From: DATEDA01 sp963827595
GTDB lineage: Bacteria > Pseudomonadota > Gammaproteobacteria > Burkholderiales > SG8-39
Length of the DNA: 64,000 nucleotides
Direction: 5' to 3'
NCBI GenBank assembly: GCA_963827595.1
Contig: CAWHBT010000004.1
Location: forward strand, 124,001 to 188,000
The stretch's first letter is position 1. Each line of letters opens with the position of its first letter. Of this stretch, positions 36,389 through 45,275 are shown one piece after another. The notes below the pieces were generated by a model. The model was not told the DNA's origin. It made no database searches and was given only the letters and a program-made list of their open reading frames with translations. Made by a program: the position numbers and the translations under genes.

Positions 36389-37012
36389 TCATCGCACGAG
36401 CGGCGCGATCGGACCCTTGCCTTCGCGCACGATCTGCGGCACAGCCGCGGTGAGATCAACCACCGTCGTCGGTTCGGTCCCGCACGAGCCGCCGTCGAGC
36501 ACCAGCGCCACGTCGTGCTCCAGCCGGCGCCGGATCTCGCGGGCGTCGTTCAGCGGCAGCGCGTCGTCCGGCAGCGCGAGCGTCGACGACAGCAGCGGCT
36601 CGCCGAGCGCCGCGAGCAGCGCCTGTGCGACCGGGTGGTCGGGCACGCGCAGCCCGATCGTGCGGCGGCGCGGATGCAGCAGCCGGCGCGGGAGCTCGCG
36701 GGTCGCCTCGAGGATGAACGTGTAGCTCCCGGGCGTGAGCGCCTTCAGCAGCCGGTAGCGCGCGTTGTCGACGCGCGCGTAGGCGCCGAGCTCGGACAGG
36801 TCGCGGCACATCAGCGTGAAGTGATGCCGCTCGTCGACGCGCCGGATCCGGCGCAGCCGCAGCATCGCGTCCTTGTCGCCGGTATGGCAGCCGAGCGCGT
36901 AGCAGGAGTCGGTCGGATAGGCGATGACGCCGCCCGTCCGGACGATCTCCGCGGCGCGCGCGATCAGGCGCGGCTGCGGATGGCGGGGATCGATCTCGAA
37001 GTACTGGGCCAC
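36389..37012 (-). CDS. yciO: YrdC/Sua5-like protein, YciO type
   Basis: 207 residues from GTG 37012 (AQYFEIDPRHPQPRLIARA). The YrdC fold is visible in GGVIAYPTDSCYALGC, KDAMLRLRRIRRVDERHHFT, GSYTFILEAT and RTIGLRVPDHPVAQALL, with GTEPTTVVDLT at the end. YrdC/Sua5 relatives make threonylcarbamoyl-AMP for t6A tRNA modification. The N-terminus is that of E. coli YciO, whose own activity is much weaker, so the t6A role is uncertain. As in E. coli it sits next to the PHP-domain gene (73-base gap). A longer in-frame opening to 38650 is spurious. Confidence 0.85.
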   Translation of the reverse strand: MAQYFEIDPRHPQPRLIARAAEIVRTGGVIAYPTDSCYALGCHTGDKDAMLRLRRIRRVDERHHFTLMCRDLSELGAYARVDNARYRLLKALTPGSYTFILEATRELPRRLLHPRRRTIGLRVPDHPVAQALLAALGEPLLSSTLALPDDALPLNDAREIRRRLEHDVALVLDGGSCGTEPTTVVDLTAAVPQIVREGKGPIAPLVR

Positions 37013-37085
37013 GGGAATGCGGGACGCCGTCCGCCGCGCGCCGGCTGCGGACCGTGCCACCGGCCTCCGGCCGGCGGCGCTCCCG

Positions 37086-37932
37086 TCACCAGTCGTGCCA
37101 GACCGGCTTGAGGTCGACGGGGAGCGGCGGCAGCCGGCCGAGGTCGGCGAGGCTCTCCTCGGGCCCGTGGAAGTCCGAGCCGCGCGAGGCGAGGAACTCG
37201 AACTCGCGCGCGAGCCGGGCGAACTCGCCGTACTGCGCGGGCGAGTGGCTGCCGGTGACGACCTCGATGCCCTCTCCGCCCGCGGTCTTGAACTCCCCGA
37301 GGAATCGGCGCAGCTCGGCGCGGGGCAGCTTGTAGCGGCCCGGGTGCGCGACGACGGCGCGACCGCCGCTCGCCCGGATCCACGCCACTGCGTCGGCGAG
37401 CTCCGCCCACTGGTGGGCGACGTAGCCCGGCTTGCCCCGGGCGAGGTAGCGCTTGAACACGCTCGCGACGTCGGGGGCAATGCCGCGCTGGACCAGGAAC
37501 CGCGCGAAGTGGGTCCGTCCGATGACCTGCGGGTTCTCGGCGTGGGCGTACGCACCTTCGAGGCTGCCTTCGATGCCGAGGCGGTCGAGCTCCGCAGCGA
37601 TCCGCTCGGCCCGCCGCCCGCGACTCGACCGCACGAAGTCGAGATTGGTCGCGAGCGTTTCGTTCTCCGGATCCACGTCCAGGCCGACGATGTGGATCGA
37701 GATGCCGCCCCAGGTGATCGAGATCTCCACGCCCGCGCACGAGACGGATGCCGGCGGCGCGCGCAGCGTCGGCCGCCGGCGCGAGCCCGGCCAGCTCGTC
37801 GTGATCGGTCAGCGCCAGGACCGACACGCCGTTCGCCGCCGCACGCTGCACCACCTTCGCCGGCGCGAGGACGCCGTCGGAGGCGGTCGAGTGACAGTGG
37901 AGGTCGTAGGTGAGCGTTTCGCTCGCACTCAT
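37086..37932 (-). CDS. PHP-domain phosphoesterase (YciV/RNase AM type), interrupted by a one-base frameshift
   Basis: The N-terminal part from ATG 37932 (YDLHCHSTASDGVLAPAKVV, ALTDHDELAGL) carries the first PHP metal motifs. The rest (EISITWGGISIHIVGLDVDP, then GYVAHQWAELADAVAWI, VVAHPGRYKLPRAELR and ASRGSDFHGP) is read in another frame ending at 37086. Dropping one base of the GGG facing plus 37732-37734 gives RGVEISITWGG, so this again looks like a surplus base. E. coli YciV (RNase AM) of this family trims rRNA 5' ends and nucleotide bisphosphates; adjacency to yciO supports that orthology. Confidence 0.87.
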
Positions 37933-37980
37933 CGCCGATCGATTCTACACCTCGGGAGTGAGCCGTCCCCGCGTCGCGCG

Positions 37981-38850
37981 CTACGCGCGCAGGAATTCCT
38001 CCACCATCCGTGCGAGCTGCCCCGGCTGATCGTGGTGCACCATGTGCCCCGCTTCGGCGAGGGTGCGCGTCGTCAGACTCGCGAAGCAGCGCTTGCGCTC
38101 CTCGAGCTCCGCGCCCTCGATGCGCAACCGCGCGAGCGTCTGCGACTCGCTTCCCTCGACCCAGAGCACCGGCGCGGTCACGCGCTGCCAGCAGGCTTTC
38201 GCCTCGTCCAGGCGGTAGAGGATCGCGTTCACACGCTTGTGCGCCGGATCGCTGCGGAGGCACACGCGCCCGTCGCTGCTCGCCATGCCCCAGTGCTGCG
38301 CGAGGAACTGCGCGCGCTCGGGCGTGAGCCGAGGGTTGGTCTGCCGCAGCCGCGCCGCGAGCTCGTCGAAGCTCGCGTAGTCGCGGAAGCGCTGCGGCTG
38401 GCCGAGCTCCTCGAGCCATTCGGCATAGCGCGCGGGCGCCCGCGACGCAGCGGTCGCCCGCAGCCCGAAGCCTTCGAGGTTGACGAGCCGCGCGACGCGC
38501 TCCGGGCGCACACCGGCATAGAGGCCCGCGACGTTGCCGCCCATGCTGTGCCCGATCAGCGCGGCCCGCTGCGTCGGCGACCAGTGCGCCAGCAGCGCGT
38601 CGAGATCGGCGAGGTAGTCGGGGAACCAGTAGCTGTCGGCCCCGCTCCACTGCGTCAGGCCGTAGCCCCGCCAGTCGGGCGCGATCGCGTGCCAGCGCCC
38701 GGCGAGCGCATCGACGAAGAACTGGAACGACGCCGAGACGTCCATCCAGCCGTGGAGCAGGAAAAGCTTCGGCGCCGCCGGATCACCCCAGCAGCGGCAG
38801 TGATAGCGCAGGCCGCGCACGTCGAGGAAGATCGATTCACTGGGTTTCAT
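37981..38850 (-). CDS. alpha/beta-fold hydrolase
   Basis: 289 residues from ATG 38850; an ATG 27 bases upstream is possible. Alpha/beta hydrolase features: oxyanion-hole segment FLLHGWMDVSASFQ, nucleophile elbow GHSMGGNVAG, acid region around ESQTLARLRIEGAE and the late histidine in EAGHMVHHDQPGQ. No substrate can be named; the sequence resembles general esterase or MhpC-like relatives. It stands alone between the PHP gene and the divergent carbonic-anhydrase-family gene. Confidence 0.88.
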   Translation of the reverse strand: MKPSESIFLDVRGLRYHCRCWGDPAAPKLFLLHGWMDVSASFQFFVDALAGRWHAIAPDWRGYGLTQWSGADSYWFPDYLADLDALLAHWSPTQRAALIGHSMGGNVAGLYAGVRPERVARLVNLEGFGLRATAASRAPARYAEWLEELGQPQRFRDYASFDELAARLRQTNPRLTPERAQFLAQHWGMASSDGRVCLRSDPAHKRVNAILYRLDEAKACWQRVTAPVLWVEGSESQTLARLRIEGAELEERKRCFASLTTRTLAEAGHMVHHDQPGQLARMVEEFLRA

Positions 38851-38899
38851 GTGCCTGTTACCATCGGCGTTCGCCATCGCACTTTACCAAGGAGAAGAA

Positions 38900-39445
38900 G
38901 TGGCGGTCTTTTCGCTGGGCGAGCGCCGCGTCGAGTTCCGCGGCAGCGAGTGGTTTGTGGCGCACAACGCGACGGTCGTCGGCGCGGTGGTGATCGAGCA
39001 CCAGGCCAACATCTGGTTCAACGTCGTGATCCGCGGCGACAACGAGGCGATCACCGTCGGCGAACGCGTGAACGTTCAGGACGGCTCGGTCCTGCACACC
39101 GATCCGGGGATTCCGCTCACCATCGGCCGCGGCGCCTGCATCGGTCACAAGGTCATGCTGCACGGCTGCACGATCGGCGACGGCAGCCTGGTCGGGATCA
39201 ACAGCGTGATCATGAATCACGCGGTCATCGGCCGGCGCTCGATCGTCGGCGCAAACACGCTGATCCCGGAGGGCAAAGACTACCCGGAGCGGGTCCTCAT
39301 CCTCGGCTCGCCGGGCCGGATCGTGCGCGAGCTGCGACCGGACGAGGTCGAGTGGGTCCAGGGCATCGCCGACGGCTACGTGCAGCGCGCGCGGCGGTTC
39401 AGGAGCGAGCTCGCTCCGCAGGAGATGCCCCCCGAAGCACGGTGA
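38900..39445 (+). CDS. gamma-carbonic-anhydrase-family protein
   Basis: 181 residues from GTG 38900 with a strong AAGGAG ribosome-binding site. Left-handed beta helix of hexapeptide repeats (ATVVGAVVIEHQANIWFNVV, GERVNVQDGSVLHTD, GACIGHKVMLHGCTIGDGSL). The three zinc histidines expected in gamma-type anhydrases are present at H66, H83 and H88. YrdA/CaiE-like relatives have little proven carbonic anhydrase activity, so the catalytic role is uncertain. Transcribed alone, converging on the SDR gene with a gap of six bases. Confidence 0.9.
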   Translation: MAVFSLGERRVEFRGSEWFVAHNATVVGAVVIEHQANIWFNVVIRGDNEAITVGERVNVQDGSVLHTDPGIPLTIGRGACIGHKVMLHGCTIGDGSLVGINSVIMNHAVIGRRSIVGANTLIPEGKDYPERVLILGSPGRIVRELRPDEVEWVQGIADGYVQRARRFRSELAPQEMPPEAR

Positions 39446-39451
39446 GCGTCA

Positions 39452-40213
39452 TCACTTCGGAGCCATCCGAATGGCACCGTCGAGTCGGATGACTTCGCCA
39501 TTCAGCATGGCATTTTCGACGATGTGCTTGACCAGCGCGGCGTACTCGGAGGGCTGGCCGAGCCGCGACGGGAACGGCACCTGGGCGCCGAGCGAGTCCT
39601 GGACCTCCTTCGGCAGCGAATGGAGCATCGGGGTGAGGAAGATCCCCGGCGCGATCGTCAGCACGCGGATGCCGCTCCGCGCCAGATCGCGGGCGATCGG
39701 GAGCGTCATCCCGACCACCCCGCCCTTCGACGCCGCGTACGCCGCCTGACCGATCTGCCCGTCGAACGCCGCCACCGACGCGGTGTTGACGATCACGCCG
39801 CGCTCGCCGCCGGCATTCGGCTGCCCTTTGGCCATCGCTTCCGCCGCGAGGCGGATCATGTTGAAGGTGCCGATCAGGTTGACGGTGACGACGCGCGCGA
39901 ACGAAGCGAGCGGGTGCGGGCCCTCCTTGCCGATCGTCTTCTCGCCGATCGCGATGCCGGCGCAGTTCACCAGCCCCTGCAGCCCGCCGAACGTCTTCAC
40001 CGCGAGCTCGACGGCGCTCTTGCCGTCCGCCTCGTTCGTGACATCGCACTTCACGAATCGTGCCTTCAGCTCCTGCGCGAGCCCCTCGCCCCGGTCGGCC
40101 TGCAGGTCGGCGATCACCAGGTTCGCCCCGCCGGCCGCGAGCGCGCGGACCGTCCCCTCGCCGAGCCCCGAAGCGCCGCCGGTGACGATGAACGTGCTGC
40201 CTTTCAGCTCCAT
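39452..40213 (-). CDS. SDR-family 3-hydroxyacyl-CoA dehydrogenase (type 2-like)
   Basis: 253 residues. NAD-binding loop TGGASGLGEG (11-20), NCAGIAIG, and the catalytic pair Y159/K163 in AAYAASKGG with S in NTASVAAF. The overall sequence, especially the FDGQIGQAAYAASKGGVVGM stretch and IAPGIFLTPML, matches the HSD10 type acting on 3-hydroxyacyl-CoA in fatty or branched-chain acid oxidation. It starts two bases after the thiolase stop, so the two act in one pathway. Confidence 0.88.
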   Translation of the reverse strand: MELKGSTFIVTGGASGLGEGTVRALAAGGANLVIADLQADRGEGLAQELKARFVKCDVTNEADGKSAVELAVKTFGGLQGLVNCAGIAIGEKTIGKEGPHPLASFARVVTVNLIGTFNMIRLAAEAMAKGQPNAGGERGVIVNTASVAAFDGQIGQAAYAASKGGVVGMTLPIARDLARSGIRVLTIAPGIFLTPMLHSLPKEVQDSLGAQVPFPSRLGQPSEYAALVKHIVENAMLNGEVIRLDGAIRMAPK

Positions 40214-40215
40214 GC

Positions 40216-41385
40216 CTAGATCCTTTCGATGATCGTTGCCGTCGCCATCCCGTGCCCGATGCACATGGTCTGCAGCCCCAGCGTGCCGCCGCTCGCCTCC
40301 AGGCCGGCAAGCATCTTGGCCATGAGGCCGGCGCCGGTCGCGCCGAGCGGATGGCCGTGTGCGATCGCCCCGCCCCAGGGGTTCAGCTTCGCGATGTCCG
40401 GTTCGAACTCGCGCGCCCACGCGAGCGGGACGCAGGCGAACGCCTCGTTCACCTCGATCCAGTCCAGGTCGCCGAGCGCGACGCGCGCGCGTTCCAGCGC
40501 GAGCTTCGTCGCCGGGATCACGCCGTCGAGCTGCAGCGTGGGATCGGAGCCGATGACCACGCGAGCCAGGAACCGCGCCCTGGGCGCGAGCCCGTCCGTC
40601 CGCGCCACCGCGCGGTCGGCGATCAGCACCGCGGCTGCGCCGTCGGAGATCTGGCTCGAGTTGCCCGCCGTGATCACGCCGCCCTGCTCGCGGAAGATGG
40701 TCTTGAGCGCCGCCATCTTTTGCGGATCGACGCGCTCGCGCACCCCTTCGTCGCGACGCAGCTCGGTCGTGGCCCCGGCCTCATCGACGCCGGGCGTCGG
40801 CAGGATCTCGCGCGCCGGCCCGGCCGCGGGCGCGGCCCCGGCGCGCCGGTGGCTCTCGATCGCGAACTCGTCGAGCGCCTGGCGGGACAGGCCCCACTGC
40901 GCGGCGACCCGCTCGGCGCTCTCGCCCTGGTGGATCAATTCGTGGCGGGCGAGCAGGTCTGGATTGAGCCCGCCGAAGCCGCCGTGACGACCGTCGGGAT
41001 CGATGTCGAAGAACATCCGGACGCGCGTCATGTTCTCCACCCCGCAGCCGATGGCGTAGCGGGCGTCGCCCGCAGCGATCGCCTGCGCCGCGAAGTGGAC
41101 GGCCTGCTGGCTCGACCCGCACATCCGGTTGAGGGACACCGCCGGTACCGCGGCCGGGAAGCCCGCCAGCAGCACGCCGAGCCGCCCGACGTTCGCGCCC
41201 TGCTCGCCCGCCTGGGTCACGGTGCCGCAGATCACGTCGTCGATGCGCGCGGGCTCGAGCCCCGCGCGCGCGAGGACTCCGTTCAACACCTGTGCGAGCA
41301 ACGCGTCGGGACGAGTGTCGCGGAAGGCACCGCCGCGCTTGCCGAACGGCGTGCGCACGGCAGCGACGATGACGGGCTCGGCCAT
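40216..41385 (-). CDS. acetyl-CoA C-acyltransferase (thiolase)
   Basis: 389 residues. The three thiolase catalytic motifs are present: nucleophile C89 in NRMCGSSQQAV, GGAIAHGHPLGATG (His) and MCIGHGMATA (second Cys). N-terminus EPVIVAAVRTPFGKRGGAF is typical. It cleaves 3-ketoacyl-CoA, or condenses acetyl-CoA; the neighbouring 3-hydroxyacyl-CoA dehydrogenase supports the degradative direction. Chain-length preference cannot be read. Confidence 0.93.
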   Translation of the reverse strand: MAEPVIVAAVRTPFGKRGGAFRDTRPDALLAQVLNGVLARAGLEPARIDDVICGTVTQAGEQGANVGRLGVLLAGFPAAVPAVSLNRMCGSSQQAVHFAAQAIAAGDARYAIGCGVENMTRVRMFFDIDPDGRHGGFGGLNPDLLARHELIHQGESAERVAAQWGLSRQALDEFAIESHRRAGAAPAAGPAREILPTPGVDEAGATTELRRDEGVRERVDPQKMAALKTIFREQGGVITAGNSSQISDGAAAVLIADRAVARTDGLAPRARFLARVVIGSDPTLQLDGVIPATKLALERARVALGDLDWIEVNEAFACVPLAWAREFEPDIAKLNPWGGAIAHGHPLGATGAGLMAKMLAGLEASGGTLGLQTMCIGHGMATATIIERI

Positions 41386-41420
41386 ACGGACTCCAGGCGG
41401 AGTATGCGCGCTCCGCCCGA

Positions 41421-42566
41421 CTACCTCTTCGCGCCCTTGGGCTTCTCCACGGCGAGCAGCGCGGCGCGATCGCGGAGCAGCGGCTCGAGGCTCGAGCTCT
41501 CGACGAGCACGGTTTGCCCGGCGACTGCCTTCTCCCGCGCGAGCTTCGTGGCAAGCACGTCCTGCCGCTCGGCGAAAACCTTCGCGTTCTTTTCCTTGTC
41601 CTCGGGCTTCTCGTCCGCGGCCGGCGCGCGCGTTTCGGGCGCCGCGCCGGTGACGCTCGTCTTGACGTAACGGCGGCCTCCGGGCGCGGGCTTGCCGATC
41701 CGCACCTCGTAGGTCCAGCCCTCGAACGTCGCGGCGCGGACGAGCGTCGGCTTGTCCAGTCCGGCCTCGGCGTCGCTCACGCCGGTAGCGGCGTCGGCGA
41801 CGCGCAGCCCGTACAGCGCGCTCGCGGCGTCCTGCGCCCTGCCGCTGTTGAACTTGCCCGCGCCAGCGAGCTTCCAGTCGGCGGTTTCGCTCGCCTTGGA
41901 TACCGACCATTTCTCCCTGCCGTCGGGGCCGACCACGGTGAGCGACTTCGGGCGCTCGAGCCGCACCAGCTCCTTGGCGAGCCAGTCTTGGGGCTTGGCC
42001 GCGATGTTCGCGAACGGTTCGCTGACGACGTTCACGCGCTGCGGATCCGCGGCCACCCAGACATAGCGCCCGCTCGGCACGCCGATGCCGAGGCCCGGGC
42101 CCCGGGCTTCCTTCATCGCCTGCTTGCCCAGCACGAGCTTCGCGACCGACTTGCCGTCGCGCGCCTTGAGCTCGACGAGCGTCCCCGTTTCCTCCGGCTT
42201 CGCGCCGGCGCCGGGCGGCGCCAGCTGCAGCCGCGGCTTGACGGCATCGGTGAGCCCTTCGGCCTGCACGACCTTGAGCTCCTGCAGCTTGACCAGGAGA
42301 TTGCGGATCGGCTCGATGTCGGCCGGGAACCCGCCGCGCTCCTTGACCGACCACCCGCCCGCGCCCCGGACCAGCGTCACCGTGCCTTTCGCGTCGGCGA
42401 CGTCCACCTCCGCGACCTCGTCCACCTTGAACCCTTCGAGCAGCCGCTGACCGACGCGGGTGTCCGGGACCGCGTAGGCCGAGTGCTTCCACCACGCGAC
42501 GCCCGCACCGCCCGCCAGGAGGACCGCGAGCGCGGCCAGGACGACCAGAAACTGATTGCGGGTCAT
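41421..42566 (-). CDS. DUF4340 membrane-anchored protein of a Gld-type ABC system
   Basis: 381 residues. One N-terminal membrane segment (FLVVLAALAVLLAGGAGVAW) then a periplasm-facing beta-rich body with two DUF4340-like repeats (DEVAEVDVADAKGTVTLVRG, VVQAEGLTDAVKPRLQL; later KSLTVVGPDGREKW). The basic, charged C-terminus ends in KPKGAKR. Function unknown. It is the last gene after the GldG-like gene, and this association with GldA/F/G-type transporters is common in proteobacteria. Confidence 0.8.
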   Translation of the reverse strand: MTRNQFLVVLAALAVLLAGGAGVAWWKHSAYAVPDTRVGQRLLEGFKVDEVAEVDVADAKGTVTLVRGAGGWSVKERGGFPADIEPIRNLLVKLQELKVVQAEGLTDAVKPRLQLAPPGAGAKPEETGTLVELKARDGKSVAKLVLGKQAMKEARGPGLGIGVPSGRYVWVAADPQRVNVVSEPFANIAAKPQDWLAKELVRLERPKSLTVVGPDGREKWSVSKASETADWKLAGAGKFNSGRAQDAASALYGLRVADAATGVSDAEAGLDKPTLVRAATFEGWTYEVRIGKPAPGGRRYVKTSVTGAAPETRAPAADEKPEDKEKNAKVFAERQDVLATKLAREKAVAGQTVLVESSSLEPLLRDRAALLAVEKPKGAKR

Positions 42567-42623
42567 TGGACTACCCGCGCGCTGGCCGCGCTCGGGGTTC
42601 GCCCTTGGAGCGGCCCGGCAGGC

Positions 42624-44522
42624 TCACCGCGCACCCCGCCGGCGCCGCTTCACGAACGCGATCACAAGGCCGGCGATCGCGACCGCGAGCGGCATCGCGC
42701 CGATGTTCATCACCTTGGTCCAGAACTCGAGTGCCTCGGTTTCGGACCGCAGCTCCCGGCGCACCTCTTTGAGCTCGCGCCGCGTCTCGGCCGCCCGCTT
42801 GCGGAAGTTGTCGATCTCGGTCTGCTGCTCGGCGGTCAGGATCGCGGCTCCTCCGGTCGGCGCCTTGGTCCGCTGCAGCGACTCGAGCTTCTTGCGCGTG
42901 TCCTGCAGGCTGTCCTCGAGCGACTGGATCTTGCCGAGATAGGCCTGCGCGGCCTCGGCCTCCATCTGCTTCACGACCGTGAACGGCCGCTGCGCGGTCG
43001 CCCGGCTGCGCAGACCGACGAGATCCGCGTCCCCGGCCAGCTGCTCGACCAGCCCCTGCCCGAATGCGAGGTTGCCGTTGATCGGGATCGCCACCCGCTG
43101 ACCGAAGATCTCGCTGATCTGGACCGCTGCCCCGTCGTTGAGCAGGTCCGAGTCGCCGACCAGCACCACTGTCGTGTCGCTCTGCGACTCCTTCAGCACC
43201 GGGCCCCCGTCCGCGGCCGCGTCGTTGGCTTTGGCGTCCGGCGCCTTGGACGCGTCACCGCGCGGGTCCTTGGCCGCTGGCCTGCCGTCGGGGAACGCGG
43301 TCTTGAACTTGCCGGTCAGCTTGAGCGCGAGCGGATACTCCTTGCCCTCCGGCTGGAACCCCCGCACCGCCTCCTCGCCGCGCGCCATCGCATTGCCGCT
43401 GTCGACCAGCTTCACGATCGGGGAGGTGTGCATCAGCACGTCCGCGCTGAGGCCCTCGGCGGGCTTGCCGATGAACACGCCCGCGAACGCGAGCAGCGTG
43501 GTGCCGAGATGGCTCGTCGTCACGTCGTCGCGGCTCATCGCGTCGGCGTCGAGCTGGATCACGGTGGGCACCGCGCGCGGCCCCGATCCCGCCATGTACT
43601 TCATGTCCAGGACGACCTTCGCCGCCTCGAACTCGTAGCCCCAGGCCTTCAGCAGCTTGTCGAGATTGGACGAGCTGCCGCCCATGCCGGCGAACGGCCC
43701 GGGCATCTGGTCGAAATAGGCGTAGGGATCGAGGAACACGACCAGCTTCCCGCCGCGCAGCACGAACTGGTCCAGCGCGAACTGCGCCTGGTCCGAAATG
43801 CCGCGCGGGTGGACGACGAGGAGCGTCTTGATCGCGTCGTCGATGCGCTCGACGTCCATGCCGACCCGCTTGACGTCGAAGTCGCGCCGCAGCTCGCTGA
43901 TGATGATCTGTGGCTCCGCCGGCTGCCCGCCCATCATCGGGTTCGGGGGCATGCCGAACAGCGGCAGCGCGGTCATGACCCCGACCACCGGCCGGGTGGT
44001 CTTGGTCGCGCGCCCGATCGTCTTGACGAGGTCGTACTCGAGCAGCCGCTCGCGGTTCGGCGCCAGCACCGGGATCGCCAGCTTCTGATCGGCGAAGCTC
44101 ACCGTCAGCCCCAGGTAGAACTTCTCCCCGCCCGGGGTCTCCTGCGGCTCGATCCCGTCGAGGGTGGCCGAGTCCTCCGCGTCCGAGTCGGGCTGCGGGT
44201 TTAGCTTCTCGATCACGAGCTTCCCGTTCGACGCGCTCCGGAGCTCGTTGAGCAGGTCCTCGACGCGGCCGGCGAACGCCCGGATCGGCACCGGCACGTA
44301 GTCCGCGCCCTGGTTGAAGTAGAACCGCACGCGGACCGGGGCCTCCAGTTTCGCGAGCGCGTTCCGCGTGCCGTCCGACAGGGTGTAGAGCTTGCCCTCG
44401 GTCAGGTCGATGCGGACCGGAGTCACGCCGAGGATGAAGTTGACGGCGACGATCGCGATGAAGACCGCGACCACGCCGCCGATGGAATAGAGCCAGCGCC
44501 CGGTGCTTGTTTGCATTGCCAA
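42624..44522 (-). CDS. GldG-family ABC-type auxiliary membrane protein
   Basis: 632 residues. N-terminal helix (LYSIGGVVAVFIAIVAVNFI), then a large extracytoplasmic region starting with RIDLTEGKLYTLSDGTRNAL, which is the GldG/IntG signature, through PVVGVMTALPLFG and LVVFLDPYAYFDQMPGP. A coiled-coil segment (QAYLGKIQSLEDSLQDTRKK, ETRRELKEVRRELRSETEAL) precedes a C-terminal membrane helix and an RRRR tail. Probably an extracytoplasmic partner of the adjacent permease and ATPase. The ATG at 44516 is an alternative start. Confidence 0.87.
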   Translation of the reverse strand: MAMQTSTGRWLYSIGGVVAVFIAIVAVNFILGVTPVRIDLTEGKLYTLSDGTRNALAKLEAPVRVRFYFNQGADYVPVPIRAFAGRVEDLLNELRSASNGKLVIEKLNPQPDSDAEDSATLDGIEPQETPGGEKFYLGLTVSFADQKLAIPVLAPNRERLLEYDLVKTIGRATKTTRPVVGVMTALPLFGMPPNPMMGGQPAEPQIIISELRRDFDVKRVGMDVERIDDAIKTLLVVHPRGISDQAQFALDQFVLRGGKLVVFLDPYAYFDQMPGPFAGMGGSSSNLDKLLKAWGYEFEAAKVVLDMKYMAGSGPRAVPTVIQLDADAMSRDDVTTSHLGTTLLAFAGVFIGKPAEGLSADVLMHTSPIVKLVDSGNAMARGEEAVRGFQPEGKEYPLALKLTGKFKTAFPDGRPAAKDPRGDASKAPDAKANDAAADGGPVLKESQSDTTVVLVGDSDLLNDGAAVQISEIFGQRVAIPINGNLAFGQGLVEQLAGDADLVGLRSRATAQRPFTVVKQMEAEAAQAYLGKIQSLEDSLQDTRKKLESLQRTKAPTGGAAILTAEQQTEIDNFRKRAAETRRELKEVRRELRSETEALEFWTKVMNIGAMPLAVAIAGLVIAFVKRRRRGAR

Positions 44523-44528
44523 AACCCC

Positions 44529-45275
44529 TTACCCCGCCCGATGCCCGCGCAGGATGACGCCGGTCACGAACAGCGCGAAGCCGATCACCGACGCAAAGAA
44601 GACGAAGTCGCGCGAATCGATCACGCCCTTCTGGAACCCGTCGAAGTGGGTGAGTACGCTGAACCCCGCGACCGACTCCACCAGCCACGGCGCCGCCCAG
44701 CGCGCCAGGAGATCGGTGACCGGGGCGAAGCCCACCACTACCAGGCCGAGGCAGATCACCACCGCCAGGATGAAGCTCACCACCTGGTTGCGGGTGATCG
44801 CCGAGGTCAGGCAGCTGACCGCGAGATAGGCGCCGGCGAGGAGCCAGCTGCCGATGTAGCCGGCGAGGATCACTCCGTTGTCCGGGTCGCCGAGCCAGTT
44901 GACCGTGATCCAGACCGGGAACGTGAGTGCCATCGCGATGGCGATGAAGATCCACGACGCGAGGAACTTCCCGAGGATCGCCTGCCAGGGGGTCACCGGG
45001 AAGGTGAGCAGCAGCTCGATCGTGCCGCTGCGGCGCTCCTCGGACCAGAGCCGCATGCCGAGCGCCGGGACGAGGAACAGCAGCAGCCACGGCATCCACA
45101 TGAAGAATGCCGTGAGCGAGGCTTCGCCGCGGTCGAAGAACGCGCCGAACGTGAAGGTGAAGAAACCGGCGAGCAGCAGGTAGATCACGATGAAGACGTA
45201 CGCCACCGGCGAGTCGAAGTAGCCGACGAGCTCGCGCTTGGCGATCGTCCAGACGTTGCTCCAGGCGCTCCTCAT
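44529..45275 (-). CDS. ABC-2-type permease (GldF-like)
   Basis: 248 residues, six predicted membrane segments (AYVFIVIYLLLAGFFTFTFG, WLLLFLVPALGMRLWSEERR, FLASWIFIAIAMALTFPVWI and three more). GTIELLLTFPVTPWQAILGKF is the typical ABC-2 cytoplasmic loop that contacts the ATPase. Start overlaps the ATPase stop (ATGA) and the GldG-like gene follows closely. Substrate unknown; in Flavobacteria GldF belongs to gliding motility, but proteobacterial relatives are not tied to gliding. Confidence 0.88.
   Translation of the reverse strand: MRSAWSNVWTIAKRELVGYFDSPVAYVFIVIYLLLAGFFTFTFGAFFDRGEASLTAFFMWMPWLLLFLVPALGMRLWSEERRSGTIELLLTFPVTPWQAILGKFLASWIFIAIAMALTFPVWITVNWLGDPDNGVILAGYIGSWLLAGAYLAVSCLTSAITRNQVVSFILAVVICLGLVVVGFAPVTDLLARWAAPWLVESVAGFSVLTHFDGFQKGVIDSRDFVFFASVIGFALFVTGVILRGHRAG

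Noticed and set aside
36389..38650. Apparent 753-codon gene covering yciO and more
   Set aside because: Only the last 207 codons (YciO) are protein-like; the rest is an out-of-frame reading of the PHP and hydrolase genes.
38900..39445. Assignment as a proven carbonic anhydrase
   Set aside because: The zinc histidines are present, but many relatives of this beta-helix family lack activity, so only family membership is stated.
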